Below are positions 6,520 through 15,832 of a DNA stretch of 64,000 bases, in pieces. Each line of letters begins with the position of its first letter. The first letter of the stretch is position 1. The position numbers and the translations under genes were made by a program. The notes beneath the pieces were generated by a model, which did not search any database, was not told the origin of the DNA, and worked only from the letters and a program-made list of their open reading frames with translations. The DNA comes from Blastomonas sp. CACIA14H2 (GTDB lineage Bacteria; Pseudomonadota; Alphaproteobacteria; Sphingomonadales; Sphingomonadaceae): contig AYSC01000004.1 in assembly GCA_000503195.1 (NCBI GenBank), positions 62,001 to 126,000 on the forward strand, given 5' to 3'.

Positions 6520-7752
6520 CTAAAGCTCGTCGCTGATCCAGATGCTGTGGCTGTCGATGAGGATGCGCGTGATCGCGCGCAGCGCCTCGGTGCGCGCCTG
6601 CACCTCGGCGCGGAACATGTCCTGCGTCTGGCGCTCGGCGAGCAGCAGGTCGGCCAGATCGATCGCCCCCAGATCATAGCCCTTGCGCATCTTCAGCACG
6701 GCGGCGACTTGCGCCTTGGCGCCATCGCGGCTGCGCTGCCAGGCGGACCAGGCGGCATCGGCCTGGACGACATCGGAATCGGCCATTTCCTGCACGTCGA
6801 ACGCCACCGCCATCGCTTCGGCAGCGGCGGCCGCCGCCTCGCTGCCCGCGCGGTCGGCGAGCGCGCTGCGGTGACGCCCGCCGATCGGGATGGTGGCGAT
6901 CAGCCCGACGCCAGTTTCCTCCCCGCTGCGCTCGCTGAACGCGCGCATGCCGATCGTCGGATCGGCGATGCGGTCGCGCCGCGCGCGATCCGCCAGCGCC
7001 TGCATCCGCTCGGCCTCTGCCTTTGCAGCGCCAATCTCGTGGCTGCGCGCGATGACCAGCGCGCGAAGCTCGGCAAGGCTTGCCTGCGGCATCTCTGGCA
7101 GCGGGAGGTCGCCCGGCATGGCGGGCAGCGCCAGACCCGGGAACTGCGCCGCGATCCGCGCCCTGGCCAGCTCAGCGCGGCCCGCCGATTGCTGCACCTG
7201 CAACCGCGCCGAACCCAGCGCCGCCTCGGCCTGATCGACCTCCATCGGCGCGGCATCGCGCAGCTCGGCGCGGCGGCGGATGCTGGCGAGCGAACGCTCG
7301 AGATTCTGCACCGCCTGCGCGTCGATCTGCTGCTCGGCCGCCGCGCCCAGCCAGTCCCACCAATATTGAGCGAGCAGCAGCGCCGCCTGGTGGCGCGCAT
7401 CCTCCATCCGGTTTTCCGCTGCCTCGACGCCCGAGGCTCCTGCCTGCCGGTCGAGCCGCGCCTTGCCCGGCAGCCGGATCGGGCGGCTGAGCGAGGCATC
7501 GAACTCGGCATAGCGGCCTTCGCGGTCGACGCTGCGCTGGATCGCGCTGGTGGTGAGCTGGAATTCGTGCGGGCCCGCGCGCAGCGCCTCGCCATCGGCG
7601 CGTGCCGCCGCGACCCGCGCCATCGCGGCAAGCACCGAGGGATGCTGGTCGAGCGCCTCGCGAACATGCGCCTCGGGGGGAAGCCCGGGCTGGGCGAGCG
7701 CAGGCACGGTGCTGGCTACCAGCGCGGCGATCAGGGCGAACCGGCACTTCAT
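6520..7752 (-). CDS. TolC-family outer-membrane efflux channel (CzcC/CusC-like)
   Basis: A 410-aa protein with signal peptide MKCRFALIAALVASTVPALA, followed by long Ala/Arg/Glu-rich helices typical of TolC/CzcC channel subunits. It would form the outer-membrane exit duct of the RND pump encoded just upstream. Its ATG overlaps the stop of the pump gene (ATGA), so the two are coupled. The duplicated helical-hairpin architecture is inferred from composition. The substrate is assigned only from the heavy-metal-type pump. Confidence 0.85.
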   Translation of the reverse strand: MKCRFALIAALVASTVPALAQPGLPPEAHVREALDQHPSVLAAMARVAAARADGEALRAGPHEFQLTTSAIQRSVDREGRYAEFDASLSRPIRLPGKARLDRQAGASGVEAAENRMEDARHQAALLLAQYWWDWLGAAAEQQIDAQAVQNLERSLASIRRRAELRDAAPMEVDQAEAALGSARLQVQQSAGRAELARARIAAQFPGLALPAMPGDLPLPEMPQASLAELRALVIARSHEIGAAKAEAERMQALADRARRDRIADPTIGMRAFSERSGEETGVGLIATIPIGGRHRSALADRAGSEAAAAAAEAMAVAFDVQEMADSDVVQADAAWSAWQRSRDGAKAQVAAVLKMRKGYDLGAIDLADLLLAERQTQDMFRAEVQARTEALRAITRILIDSHSIWISDEL

Positions 7753-10700
7753 ACGGCTTCTCCCGCGGCAGCGCCGAGCACGCCGGCATCACGCTCGGCG
7801 CGGCTCTCGCCGAAGCGCTGGTAGAGGATCGGCAGCAGGATCAGCGTCAGCATCGTCGCGCTGACCAGCCCGCCGATCACCACGATCGCGAGCGGCCGCT
7901 GGATTTCCGATCCCGGCCCGGTCGCGAACAGCAGCGGCACCAGCCCGAACGCGGCGATCGTCGCGGTCATCATCACCGGCCGCAGCCGTCGCGCCGCACC
8001 CTGGCGCACCGCCTGTTCGAGGCTCAGGCCATCCTCGCGCAGCTGGCGGAAGCAGGTGACCATGACGAGCCCGTTGAGCACCGCGATGCCGAGCAAGGCG
8101 ATGAACCCGACCGAGGCGGGGACCGAGAGATATTCGCCCGACAGCGCGAGCGAGATGATTCCGCCGACCATCGCGAAGGGGATGTTGACCAGGATCAGCA
8201 GCGAGGCGCGCACCGATCCCAGCGTCGCGAAGAGCACCAGGAAGATCAGCACGAGCGAGATGGGCAGCACCACCATCAGCCGCGCCGAGGCGCGTTGCTG
8301 GTTCTCGAACTGCCCGCCCCAGACCAGCCGATAGCCCTGGGGAAGCTTCACATTGGCCTCTATGTCGCGCTTCGCATCGTCGACATAGCCGACCAGATCG
8401 CGCCCGCCGACAAAGGCCTGCACCATCGCATAGCGCGAGCCGTTCTCGTGCTCGAGCTTGACCGGTCCGGCGACCTGGCGGACCTGCGCGACATCGCTCG
8501 CGCGCACCAGCTGGCCCGAAGGCGCGCGATAGAGCTGATCGGCGAACTGCGCCGGGTCCATGCCCTGCCCGCCCGTGCCCTTGATCATCACCGGCACGCG
8601 GCGCCCCGCCTCGGTCACCGTGCCCGCGCGCACGCCCTCGACATTGGCGCGCATCATGTCCTGCAGCAGGTCGACCGGCATCCCGGCGCGTCCGGCGGCG
8701 ACGCGGTCCATATCGAGCTGCAGATAGTCGACGGTGTCGTTGGCGACGGTCATCGCCTCGGTCGTGCCCTCGATCGTCTCCAGCCGGGCCTGAATCTCGC
8801 CTGCGAGCCGCGAGAGCTCCTTGAGGTCCGGGCCGAACAGCTTGATCACCAGATCACCGCGCGCGCCGGTCAGCATCTCGGAAATGCGCATCTCGATCGG
8901 CTGGGTGAAGGTCGGCTCGATGCCCGGAAAATCGTGCATCACCGCGCGGATCTGATCGGTGAGCCAGACCTTGTCGGCCCTGCGCCACTCGTCGCGCGGC
9001 TTCAGCTGCAGGAAGCTGTCGGTCTCGTTGGGGCTCATCGGGTCGAGCCCCAGCTCGTCGCTACCGACGCGCGCGATCACCGCCTCGATCTCGGGCACAT
9101 CGGCAAGCAGCGCCTTCTGCACCTTCATGTCGCCCGCCGTGCTGTGATCGAGGCCGATGCTGGGCAGCTTGCTCAGCTGCACGATGATCGATCCTTCGTC
9201 CATGGTCGGCAGGAAGGTCTTGCCGGTGACCGCATAGGCGGCGCCCGCGAGCACCAGGGCCGCGCCCGCGCCTGCGAACACGCGGCGCGGATGCGCGAAG
9301 CTGGCTTCGAGCAGCCGGGCGTAGCGCGGCGTCATCCAGCGCATCAGCGCGGGTTCAAGATGCCCCTCGGCGCGCTTGAGGCCATAGAAGGCGAGCACCG
9401 GCACCAGCGTCAGCGACAGGATCAGCGCGGAGAGAAGCGCGAGCACGATGGTCATCGCCACCGGCGCGAACAGCTTGCCCTCGAGCCCTTCGAGCGTGAG
9501 CAGCGGCAGGAACACGAGCGCGATGATCGCCATGCCCGAGGCGACCGGGGTCGCGACCTCGGCGGTGGCGACGAACACCGCGTTGAGCTTGCTCGCCGCG
9601 CGATGCTTCGGATCGGACAGGCGCTCGACGACATTCTCGACCACCACCACCGCGCCGTCGACCAGCATGCCCACCGCGATGGCGAGCCCGCCCAGGCTCA
9701 TCAGGTTCGCGGTCAGCCCGATCGAGCGCATCCAGATGAAGGTCATCAGCGCTGCCATCGGCAAAGCGAGCGCGACGATCACCGAAGCGCGCACGTCGCC
9801 CAGGAACAGCAGCAGCAGGATGACGACCAGCACCGTCGCTTCCAGCAGCGCCTTTTCGACCGTGCCGACCGCGCGGCCGATCAGGTCCGACCGGTCGTAG
9901 AAAGGATTGACCGTGACGCCGGGCGGCAAAGTCGGCTGCAATTCGGCGAGCCGCTGCTTGATCCCCGCGACAATCTTGCTCGCATCCGCGCCGCGCAGCC
10001 CGATGACCAGCCCCTGCACCGCCTCGCCGGTACCGTTCTTGGTCACCGCGCCATAGCGGGTCAGGCTCCCCATGCGCACCGTCGCGACATCGCCGACGCG
10101 CAGCACCGTCCCTCCCGCGCTGCGCACCACGACCGACGCCAGATCGTCGAGCGAGGCGATCGCGCCGACCGAACGCACGATCAGCGATTCCTCCGCGACG
10201 CTCAGCCGCCCCGCGCCATCATTGCGGTTGCTCGCCTCGATCGCGGCCTTGAGGTCCTCGATGGTCAGCCCCGCAGCGGCGAGCGCGGCCCCGTCGGGCT
10301 GCACCTCATAGGTTTCGACCATGCCGCCGAGCGCGTTGACATCGGCGACGCCGGGCACGGTGCGCAGCGCGGGCCGCACCGTCCAGTCGAGCAGCCGCCG
10401 CTTCTCGGTCAGCGACAGCGGCCCTTCGATGGTGAACATGAACATGTCCGACAGCGGCGTCGAGATCGGCGCCATGCCGCCCTCGACCGTGGCGGGAAGG
10501 TCTGCGGTGGCATTGGCCAGCCGCTCGGCGACCTGGCTGCGCGCCCAGTAGATGTCGGTACCATCGGCAAAATCGATGGTGATATCGGCAATCGCATATT
10601 TGGCGACCGAGCGCAGCACGGTCTGTTTGGGGATGCCCAGCATTTCCATCTCGATCGGGGTGATGACCCGGCTCTCGACCTCCTCGGGGGTCATGCCGGG

Positions 10701-10859
10701 GGCCTTGAGGATGATCTTGACCTGGGTCGAGCTGATGTCCGGAAAGGCATCGATCGGCAGGTTGGCGAACGACCATGCCCCGATCGCGGCGATGACGAGC
10801 GCCAGCCCCGTCACTGCGAGGCGGAAATTGAGCGAGGCTTCGACGAGCTTGCGCAGCAT
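7749..10859 (-). CDS. Heavy-metal-type RND efflux pump (CzcA/CusA family)
   Basis: A 1036-aa inner-membrane proton antiporter. It has an N-terminal helix, a porter region with ISSTQVKI near residue 45 and YWARSQVAERL near 105, and the transmembrane-4 motif AIAVGMLVDGAVVVVENV near residue 400. Twelve membrane helices are expected. LVDGAVV with an Asp is typical of the heavy-metal (HME) subfamily rather than drug pumps, but the metal cannot be read. The frame extends to a TTG at 10868; the ATG at 10859 (MLRKLVEASL) matches family starts. It lies six bases after the adaptor gene. Confidence 0.93.
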   Translation of the reverse strand: MLRKLVEASLNFRLAVTGLALVIAAIGAWSFANLPIDAFPDISSTQVKIILKAPGMTPEEVESRVITPIEMEMLGIPKQTVLRSVAKYAIADITIDFADGTDIYWARSQVAERLANATADLPATVEGGMAPISTPLSDMFMFTIEGPLSLTEKRRLLDWTVRPALRTVPGVADVNALGGMVETYEVQPDGAALAAAGLTIEDLKAAIEASNRNDGAGRLSVAEESLIVRSVGAIASLDDLASVVVRSAGGTVLRVGDVATVRMGSLTRYGAVTKNGTGEAVQGLVIGLRGADASKIVAGIKQRLAELQPTLPPGVTVNPFYDRSDLIGRAVGTVEKALLEATVLVVILLLLFLGDVRASVIVALALPMAALMTFIWMRSIGLTANLMSLGGLAIAVGMLVDGAVVVVENVVERLSDPKHRAASKLNAVFVATAEVATPVASGMAIIALVFLPLLTLEGLEGKLFAPVAMTIVLALLSALILSLTLVPVLAFYGLKRAEGHLEPALMRWMTPRYARLLEASFAHPRRVFAGAGAALVLAGAAYAVTGKTFLPTMDEGSIIVQLSKLPSIGLDHSTAGDMKVQKALLADVPEIEAVIARVGSDELGLDPMSPNETDSFLQLKPRDEWRRADKVWLTDQIRAVMHDFPGIEPTFTQPIEMRISEMLTGARGDLVIKLFGPDLKELSRLAGEIQARLETIEGTTEAMTVANDTVDYLQLDMDRVAAGRAGMPVDLLQDMMRANVEGVRAGTVTEAGRRVPVMIKGTGGQGMDPAQFADQLYRAPSGQLVRASDVAQVRQVAGPVKLEHENGSRYAMVQAFVGGRDLVGYVDDAKRDIEANVKLPQGYRLVWGGQFENQQRASARLMVVLPISLVLIFLVLFATLGSVRASLLILVNIPFAMVGGIISLALSGEYLSVPASVGFIALLGIAVLNGLVMVTCFRQLREDGLSLEQAVRQGAARRLRPVMMTATIAAFGLVPLLFATGPGSEIQRPLAIVVIGGLVSATMLTLILLPILYQRFGESRAERDAGVLGAAAGEAV

Positions 10860-10864
10860 GGCGC

Positions 10865-11989
10865 TCAATCCCCTGCCAGCAGCATCTTGAGTTCGCTGAG
10901 GCCTGACACGGCCACCTTGTCGCCTGGCTTCAGGCCAGCAGACAGGATTGTGCGGACGCCGGACTGGCCCGCCACCGTCACCGCGCGCGGGACAAAGCCC
11001 TTCACCGTCTGCAACAGTACATGCGGCTTGCCATCGATCTGGGTGATGGCGGCGGAGGGCACGCTGATGCCCGGTCGGGCGCCGTCCTGATGGATCACCG
11101 CCATCACCGACCTGCCTGCGACCAGCGGGGGCGTGCCGTCGATCCGCGCCTTGGCGATGATCGAGCGCGTCGCTGGATCGAGCGAGCTGCCGACCGACAG
11201 GATCGATCCGACCATCCCCGGCATCGTGCCGCTCGCCGGCACGGCAATGCGCATGCCGGGGCGCACCTGCCCCGCCAGCCGCTCGGGCAATTGCAGGTCG
11301 AGCGTGAAGGCGCTGCTGTTCTCGATCACGAAGGGTGCGGAGGTCGCCATGACTGGGCCACCGACCTGCGCGGTCATTGCGGCGACGCGTCCGCCGATCG
11401 GCGCGCGCAGCGTGACCTCGCCCGAGGCGCTCGCCCCTGCCTGGCGCAGGATCCGCGCGTTCTCCGCGACATCGGTGCGCGCGACGCGGATTGCAGCGTC
11501 CATCTCGTCGGCGCGCGCGCCCGCGACAATGCCTTCATCGACCAGCTGCCGGGTGCGCGCGGCGCTGGCTTCGGCGAGGCCCAGCCGCGCCTGGGCGCGC
11601 GCCAGCTCGGCGCCATATTGCAACGGCTCGCGGCTCTTGACGATCGCCAGCGGCTGGCCCGCCATGACCTGCTGGCCCTGGATCACGTGCAGCCGGACGA
11701 TTGCGCCATCGAACGGCGCGGTCACCGCCACCTGCGCTTCGGGCGGCAAGGTTATGGCTGCGGGGACGGTGCCCAGGGGCACGTCCGCCGCAGCCTCTGC
11801 CGATGCGGTGCGGATGCCCAGCCGCTGCAATTGCTGCGGACTGAGCGCGCCCGGTGCGACCCGCGCATCGGCATTGGGGTTGGAGTCGGATGCCGGATCG
11901 GTACCGCTGCCCAGATACTGCCAGCCCAGAGCTGCCGCCGCGACCGCCAGCGCCGCAGCGCCGCCCCAGATGATCCGCCTGTTGTTCAT
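10865..11989 (-). CDS. RND efflux periplasmic adaptor (CzcB-like)
   Basis: A 374-aa membrane fusion protein with an N-terminal anchor (residues 5-20), a barrel-sandwich half-motif (VTAPFDGAIVRLHVIQGQQV near residue 90), an alpha-hairpin rich in Ala/Arg (120-185), the second lipoyl-like half (LRAPIGGRVAAMTAQVGGPV near 195) and beta-barrel and membrane-proximal domains. It links the pump to the outer channel. The ATG at 11989 follows GGTGG. A 20-bp direct-repeat box (12011-12030) lies 22 bp upstream, so transcription may restart here. Confidence 0.9.
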   Translation of the reverse strand: MNNRRIIWGGAAALAVAAAALGWQYLGSGTDPASDSNPNADARVAPGALSPQQLQRLGIRTASAEAAADVPLGTVPAAITLPPEAQVAVTAPFDGAIVRLHVIQGQQVMAGQPLAIVKSREPLQYGAELARAQARLGLAEASAARTRQLVDEGIVAGARADEMDAAIRVARTDVAENARILRQAGASASGEVTLRAPIGGRVAAMTAQVGGPVMATSAPFVIENSSAFTLDLQLPERLAGQVRPGMRIAVPASGTMPGMVGSILSVGSSLDPATRSIIAKARIDGTPPLVAGRSVMAVIHQDGARPGISVPSAAITQIDGKPHVLLQTVKGFVPRAVTVAGQSGVRTILSAGLKPGDKVAVSGLSELKMLLAGD

Positions 11990-12010
11990 GCCACCGGTCC
12001 TGCCCGGCAA

Positions 12011-12030
12011 AGCTGACAACTGCCTGACGG
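12011..12030 (-). promoter_or_regulatory. Direct-repeat response-regulator box 1
   Basis: AGCTGACAACTGCCTGACGG holds CTGAC twice at an 11-bp interval. It is identical at 18 of 20 positions to 14507-14526. Tandem half-sites one helical turn apart are the usual target of OmpR-family regulators, and one is encoded 1 kb away. It sits between the histidine kinase stop and the adaptor start. Confidence 0.65.
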
Positions 12031-12031
12031 C

Positions 12032-13057
12032 TTACGCTTTCGGCGCGAAATCGAGGATCAGCGACCGGCGATCGGGATCGGTGCGCAGGCACCCGCCATG
12101 GACCTGCATGATGCGCTGGACGATGGCGAGCCCCAGCCCCGCGCCATGCGGGCTGGCATGATCGGCGCGCCTGGTGCGCTGGACCAGCGCGGCCAGTTGC
12201 TCTGCCGACAGCCCCGGACCGCCATCGGCGACGCGGACCGACGCGCTGCCATCGAGCACCACCCGGACCGTCCCGGCGGGCGGAGTCACCCGCACCGCAT
12301 TGTCGATCAGATTGCGCAGCGCCGCGCCAATCGCCTCGCGCCGCCCGCGAACGTGGGGCACCAGCGCTTCGCAGAGCAGCTCGATCATCCGACCCTCGGC
12401 AATCACCATCGGCGCAATGCGCGCGATCACGTCGCCGGCAAGCTCGGCCAGATCGATATCGTCGGTCGCAGTCGCCGCGGCTTCCTGCGCGTCCATCTGC
12501 GCGAGCAGCATCAGCTGGTTGATCAGCCGCCGCATCGCCGCGACATCGCCCTTGAGCCGCGCCGCCTGCTCCCCTTCCATCCCGTCGAGCTCGAGCAGCA
12601 TCGCCGCCAGCGGCGTGCGCAGTTCGTGCGCGACATCGGCGGCAAAGGCCTCCTGCTGCGCCGCCGATTGCTCGAGCCGTCCGAGCAGCATGTTGACCGC
12701 GGTGGTGAAGGGCAGAATCTCGGCGGGCAGATTTGCATCGTCGATGCGGATGTTGCGGTCCTGGTCCGACACTGCGTTCAATCGCTCGGTCGCATCGGCG
12801 AGCGGCTGCAGCGCGCGGCGCATCACGAAATGGATCGCCAGCATCATTGGTATGGCGAGCGCCAGCACCGGCAGCACGACATGCTCGGCCATCTCGCGCA
12901 GCGCCGCGCGCAGCGCATCGGGCGCGGACATCGCGGCGAAGCTGCTCCAGTATTCGAGCAGCACCGCCGCGAGCAGCAGGAAGGTCCCGCCCGACACGAC
13001 GATGGCAAGCCCGCGCGCCAGCGAGCGGAAGATCGAGGGCGTGTGGCGCTGCATCAT
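12032..13057 (-). CDS. Two-component sensor histidine kinase (QseC/CzcS type)
   Basis: A 341-aa membrane kinase. Helix 1 (residues 15-34), a short periplasmic loop of about 25 residues, helix 2 (60-79), a HAMP-like segment, the H-box DVAHELRTPL with phospho-acceptor His144, the N-box LRNLIDNAV, G1 VADGGPGL and G2 GAGLGLAIV are all present. The short loop suggests sensing near or in the membrane. Its ATG overlaps the response-regulator stop (ATGA). With the efflux genes downstream, it probably reports the pump's substrate or envelope stress; the ligand is unknown. Confidence 0.92.
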   Translation of the reverse strand: MMQRHTPSIFRSLARGLAIVVSGGTFLLLAAVLLEYWSSFAAMSAPDALRAALREMAEHVVLPVLALAIPMMLAIHFVMRRALQPLADATERLNAVSDQDRNIRIDDANLPAEILPFTTAVNMLLGRLEQSAAQQEAFAADVAHELRTPLAAMLLELDGMEGEQAARLKGDVAAMRRLINQLMLLAQMDAQEAAATATDDIDLAELAGDVIARIAPMVIAEGRMIELLCEALVPHVRGRREAIGAALRNLIDNAVRVTPPAGTVRVVLDGSASVRVADGGPGLSAEQLAALVQRTRRADHASPHGAGLGLAIVQRIMQVHGGCLRTDPDRRSLILDFAPKA

Positions 13058-13725
13058 CCGCTCCGCAGCATGTAGCCGACGCCGCGCACCGTGTGCAGCT
13101 GCCCGGCCAGCCCCGCCTCTTCCAACTTGCGGCGCAGGCGTGAGACGATCGCCTCGACCGCATTGGGCGTCACCGGTTCGTTGAAGCTGTACAGCGCGTT
13201 CTCGATCGCCTCGCGCACCACCACGCTACCCAGCCGCCGCATCAACAGCTCGAGCAGATCGGCTTCGCGCCGCGACAGCTCGATCACGCGATCCTCGATC
13301 CGCGCCTCGCGCGTCACCGGGTCGAAGCGCAGGGCCCCGCTCTCCAGCAGGTTCATCGCGCGCGGCCCCGGGCGGCGGAGCAGCGCGCGCACGCGCGCCG
13401 CCAGTTCCTCGATATCGACCGGCTTGACCAGATAATCGTCGGCCCCGGCATCGAGCCCGGCAATCCGGTCCTCCAGCCCGCCCCGCGCGGTGAGCATCAG
13501 CGCCGGGATCAGCTGGCGCAGCGATCGCTGCTGCTGCAACCAGGCAAGGCCATCGCCATCGGGCAGCCCGAGATCGAGGATGATCGCATCGAACGCGGCG
13601 CTGGCGAGCGATTCCTCCGCCGTCGCCAGGTCGGGCGCGGTATCGCAGATGAACCCGCGCCGCCCCAGCCCGTCGGCGATCAGCCCTGCCAGCCGGCCAT
13701 TGTCCTCGACGATCAGCAGGCGCAA
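13054..13725 (-). CDS. OmpR-family response regulator
   Basis: A 223-aa regulator. It has a receiver domain (residues 1-115) with acidic pair ED at 7-8, phospho-acceptor Asp51 in LDLGLPDGDG and Lys in DDYLVKP, then a winged helix (125-223) with VSRLRRKLEEAG and RGVGYML. The start is a TTG preceded by GAGGGGAG; no in-frame ATG gives a complete receiver. It is followed by its kinase with an ATGA overlap. It probably binds the paired CTGAC boxes at 12011-12030 and 14507-14526. Confidence 0.92.
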   Translation of the reverse strand: MRLLIVEDNGRLAGLIADGLGRRGFICDTAPDLATAEESLASAAFDAIILDLGLPDGDGLAWLQQQRSLRQLIPALMLTARGGLEDRIAGLDAGADDYLVKPVDIEELAARVRALLRRPGPRAMNLLESGALRFDPVTREARIEDRVIELSRREADLLELLMRRLGSVVVREAIENALYSFNEPVTPNAVEAIVSRLRRKLEEAGLAGQLHTVRGVGYMLRSG

Positions 13726-13740
13726 GGCACGGCTCCCCTC

Positions 13741-14472
13741 TCAATCCTCGTCATCGGCCTGCCCGGCAGGGTGGTGCGCCAATATCCGGTGTTCGCCATG
13801 TTCGGCCCCCTCGCGCGATCCGGGCAGGAAGGCATCGCGATCATAGCGGGTGATGCCGAACACCGACAGGCCGACAATCGCAAGCGCGGCAATATTGGCC
13901 AGCGCACGGCGCGAGCGGGGTTCGCGGCTTGGGATCGCGCCCAGCGCGGGCTTGCGCCCGGTGACCATCGCCCGCGCCAGATTGTCATGCGTCAGCACCG
14001 ACATCACCACCACGCCGACCACATGCACGACGATCAGCCCAAGCAGCCCGAAGGCCAGCGCCTCGTGCCATTCCTCGTTGCCGCTCCCCGTGGTCATGCC
14101 GATGCCGGTCCAGGTCACCGCCGCAGTTCCCGCGAGCAGCGCCAGCACGGCAAGCCCTCCCAGCGGATTATGCCCGATCGACCGTGGCGGCCTGCCCGCG
14201 ATCAGCTCGCGCACATGCGGCACCACCGCGCCGGGCCTGACGAAATTCGCAAAGCGCGCGTGTGCATTGCCGATAAAGCCCCAGCACAGCCGGAAGATGA
14301 TCAGCACCGCGGCCACCCATCCCGCGACCATATGCCACGCGGCGAGCGGGCTGCCCTCTTCGGACGAGACGAACGCCAGCGCGATCGCGCCGACCAGCGA
14401 CCAGTGGAACAGCCGCGTCGGCGCATCCCAGACGGACAGGGTCGCAGCCACGGATTGAGTCGAATTTGCCAT
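13741..14472 (-). CDS. Cytochrome b (b561 / Ni-Fe hydrogenase b-type)
   Basis: A 243-aa membrane protein with four hydrophobic helices and histidines placed as in bacterial di-heme cytochromes b: TRLFHWSLVGAIALAF, AAWHMVAGWVAAVLIIFRL, EEWHEALAFGLLGLIVVHVVG. A His/Asp/Glu-rich tail (AEHGEHRILAHH) could bind metal. A perfect AGGAGG lies five bases before the ATG at 14472; a GTG at 14475 is too close to it. It lies 15 bases upstream of the response regulator, so it is probably in the same transcript and may link redox state to the efflux system. Confidence 0.87.
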   Translation of the reverse strand: MANSTQSVAATLSVWDAPTRLFHWSLVGAIALAFVSSEEGSPLAAWHMVAGWVAAVLIIFRLCWGFIGNAHARFANFVRPGAVVPHVRELIAGRPPRSIGHNPLGGLAVLALLAGTAAVTWTGIGMTTGSGNEEWHEALAFGLLGLIVVHVVGVVVMSVLTHDNLARAMVTGRKPALGAIPSREPRSRRALANIAALAIVGLSVFGITRYDRDAFLPGSREGAEHGEHRILAHHPAGQADDED

Positions 14473-14506
14473 CACAGCCTCCTATGCAAACGGTATGGCA
14501 GCGACA

Positions 14507-14526
14507 GCTGACGACAGCCTGACGGA
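14507..14526 (-). promoter_or_regulatory. Direct-repeat response-regulator box 2
   Basis: AGCTGACGACAGCCTGACGG carries CTGAC twice at an 11-bp interval and differs from the box at 12011-12030 at only two positions. It sits 35 bp upstream of the cytochrome b start, and 7 bp before the divergent aminotransferase start, which is too close to activate that gene. Autoregulation of the operon is the simplest reading. Confidence 0.65.
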
Positions 14527-14532
14527 GACACA

Positions 14533-15687
14533 ATGAACCCCCTGTATCGCGACATGCCGACCACGATCTTCGAGGCGATGTCGATGCGCGCGCGCGAGAC
14601 CGGCGCGATCAATCTGGGCCAGGGCTTTCCCGATGGGCCGATCAACGCGGCGGTGATCGCCGCAGCCTGCGATGCGCTCCACCAGCGGTCGAACCAGTAT
14701 CCGCCGATGATCGGCCTGGCCGAGCTGCGCGAGGCGGTGGCGGGCTGGTACGCGCGGCATCAGGGGCTCGATCTGGCCGCAGACGAGGTGGTCGTCACCT
14801 CGGGCGCGACCGAGGCCATCGCCGCCACCTTGCTCGCGCTGATCGTGCCGGGCGACGAGGTGCTGCTGTTCCAGCCGCTCTACGATGCCTATCTGCCGCT
14901 GGTGCAGCGCGCAGGCGGCACCGCGCGGATCGTCGACATGGACCGGACGAGCTGGCGCATCGACCCTGCCAGCCTGGCAGCCGCCATCGGCCCGCGCACG
15001 AAGCTGCTGGTGCTCAACGATCCGATGAACCCGATGGGCACCTGCGCGCATCCTGACGATCTGGCGTTGCTCGCGCAGGCCTGCGTGGAGCACGATCTGA
15101 TCGCGATCTGCGACGAGGTGTGGGAGGCGCTGGTCTATGACGGCGCGCAGCACCGGTCGCTGATGCAGCAGCCCGGCATGCGCGAACGCACGGTCAAGAT
15201 CGGGTCTGCCGGCAAGATCTTCGGGCTGACCGGGTGGAAGCTCGGCTGGATGTGCGCCGCCCCGCCGATCGCGCGCGTGCTCGCCAAGGCGCACCAGTTC
15301 CTCACCTTCACCAGCCCGCCGCACCTGCAATGGGCGGTCGCCGAAGGGCTGAACAGCCAGGATGACTGGATCGCGTTGGCGCGCGCCGAGCATCAGGCGG
15401 GCCGCGACCTTTTCTGCGCGGGCCTGCACGCGATCGGCCTTGCGACGATCCCGTCGGCCGCCACCTATTTCGTCACGGTGGACCTCGCCGCATCCGAGGT
15501 GCCGCTCGGCGATGTCGCATTCTGCGAGGCGATCATCGGCCGGGTCGGCGTCGCCGCGATCCCGATCTCGGCCTTCTACGCCGAGCGCGCACCCACCCAT
15601 CTCGTCCGCTTCTGCTTCGCCAAGCACCGCACGACGCTGGAGGCCGCGCTCGACGGCCTGGCCCGCGCGCTGCCGACGCTGCGCTGA
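14533..15687 (+). CDS. Class I/II PLP-dependent aminotransferase
   Basis: A 384-aa fold-type I aminotransferase with INLGQGFPDGP at the N-terminus, VTSGATEAI near residue 90, NDPMNPMGT near 160, CDEVWEAL near 197 and the PLP lysine Lys228 in SAGKIFGLTGWKLGW. The pattern is closest to the methionine/kynurenine aminotransferase branch (YbdL-like), but substrate cannot be fixed. Canonical NPHNPTG is replaced by NDPMNPMG. It is divergent from the cytochrome b gene across a 60-bp promoter region. Confidence 0.9.
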   Translation: MNPLYRDMPTTIFEAMSMRARETGAINLGQGFPDGPINAAVIAAACDALHQRSNQYPPMIGLAELREAVAGWYARHQGLDLAADEVVVTSGATEAIAATLLALIVPGDEVLLFQPLYDAYLPLVQRAGGTARIVDMDRTSWRIDPASLAAAIGPRTKLLVLNDPMNPMGTCAHPDDLALLAQACVEHDLIAICDEVWEALVYDGAQHRSLMQQPGMRERTVKIGSAGKIFGLTGWKLGWMCAAPPIARVLAKAHQFLTFTSPPHLQWAVAEGLNSQDDWIALARAEHQAGRDLFCAGLHAIGLATIPSAATYFVTVDLAASEVPLGDVAFCEAIIGRVGVAAIPISAFYAERAPTHLVRFCFAKHRTTLEAALDGLARALPTLR

Positions 15688-15704
15688 ACGGGTGAAATCG
15701 TTGA

Positions 15705-15784
<80 letters not shown>

Positions 15785-15832
15785 ATCCGGCCAGGTGGTG
15801 CCCGGTTCCTGGTGGTCTCGTACCGGACGGAC

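Noticed and set aside
7602-11090. A 1162-codon open frame antisense to the RND pump genes
   Set aside because: It is rich in Arg, His, Asp and Gln with no domain, as expected from the complementary frame of high-GC codon bias, and the sense strand has clear RND motifs.
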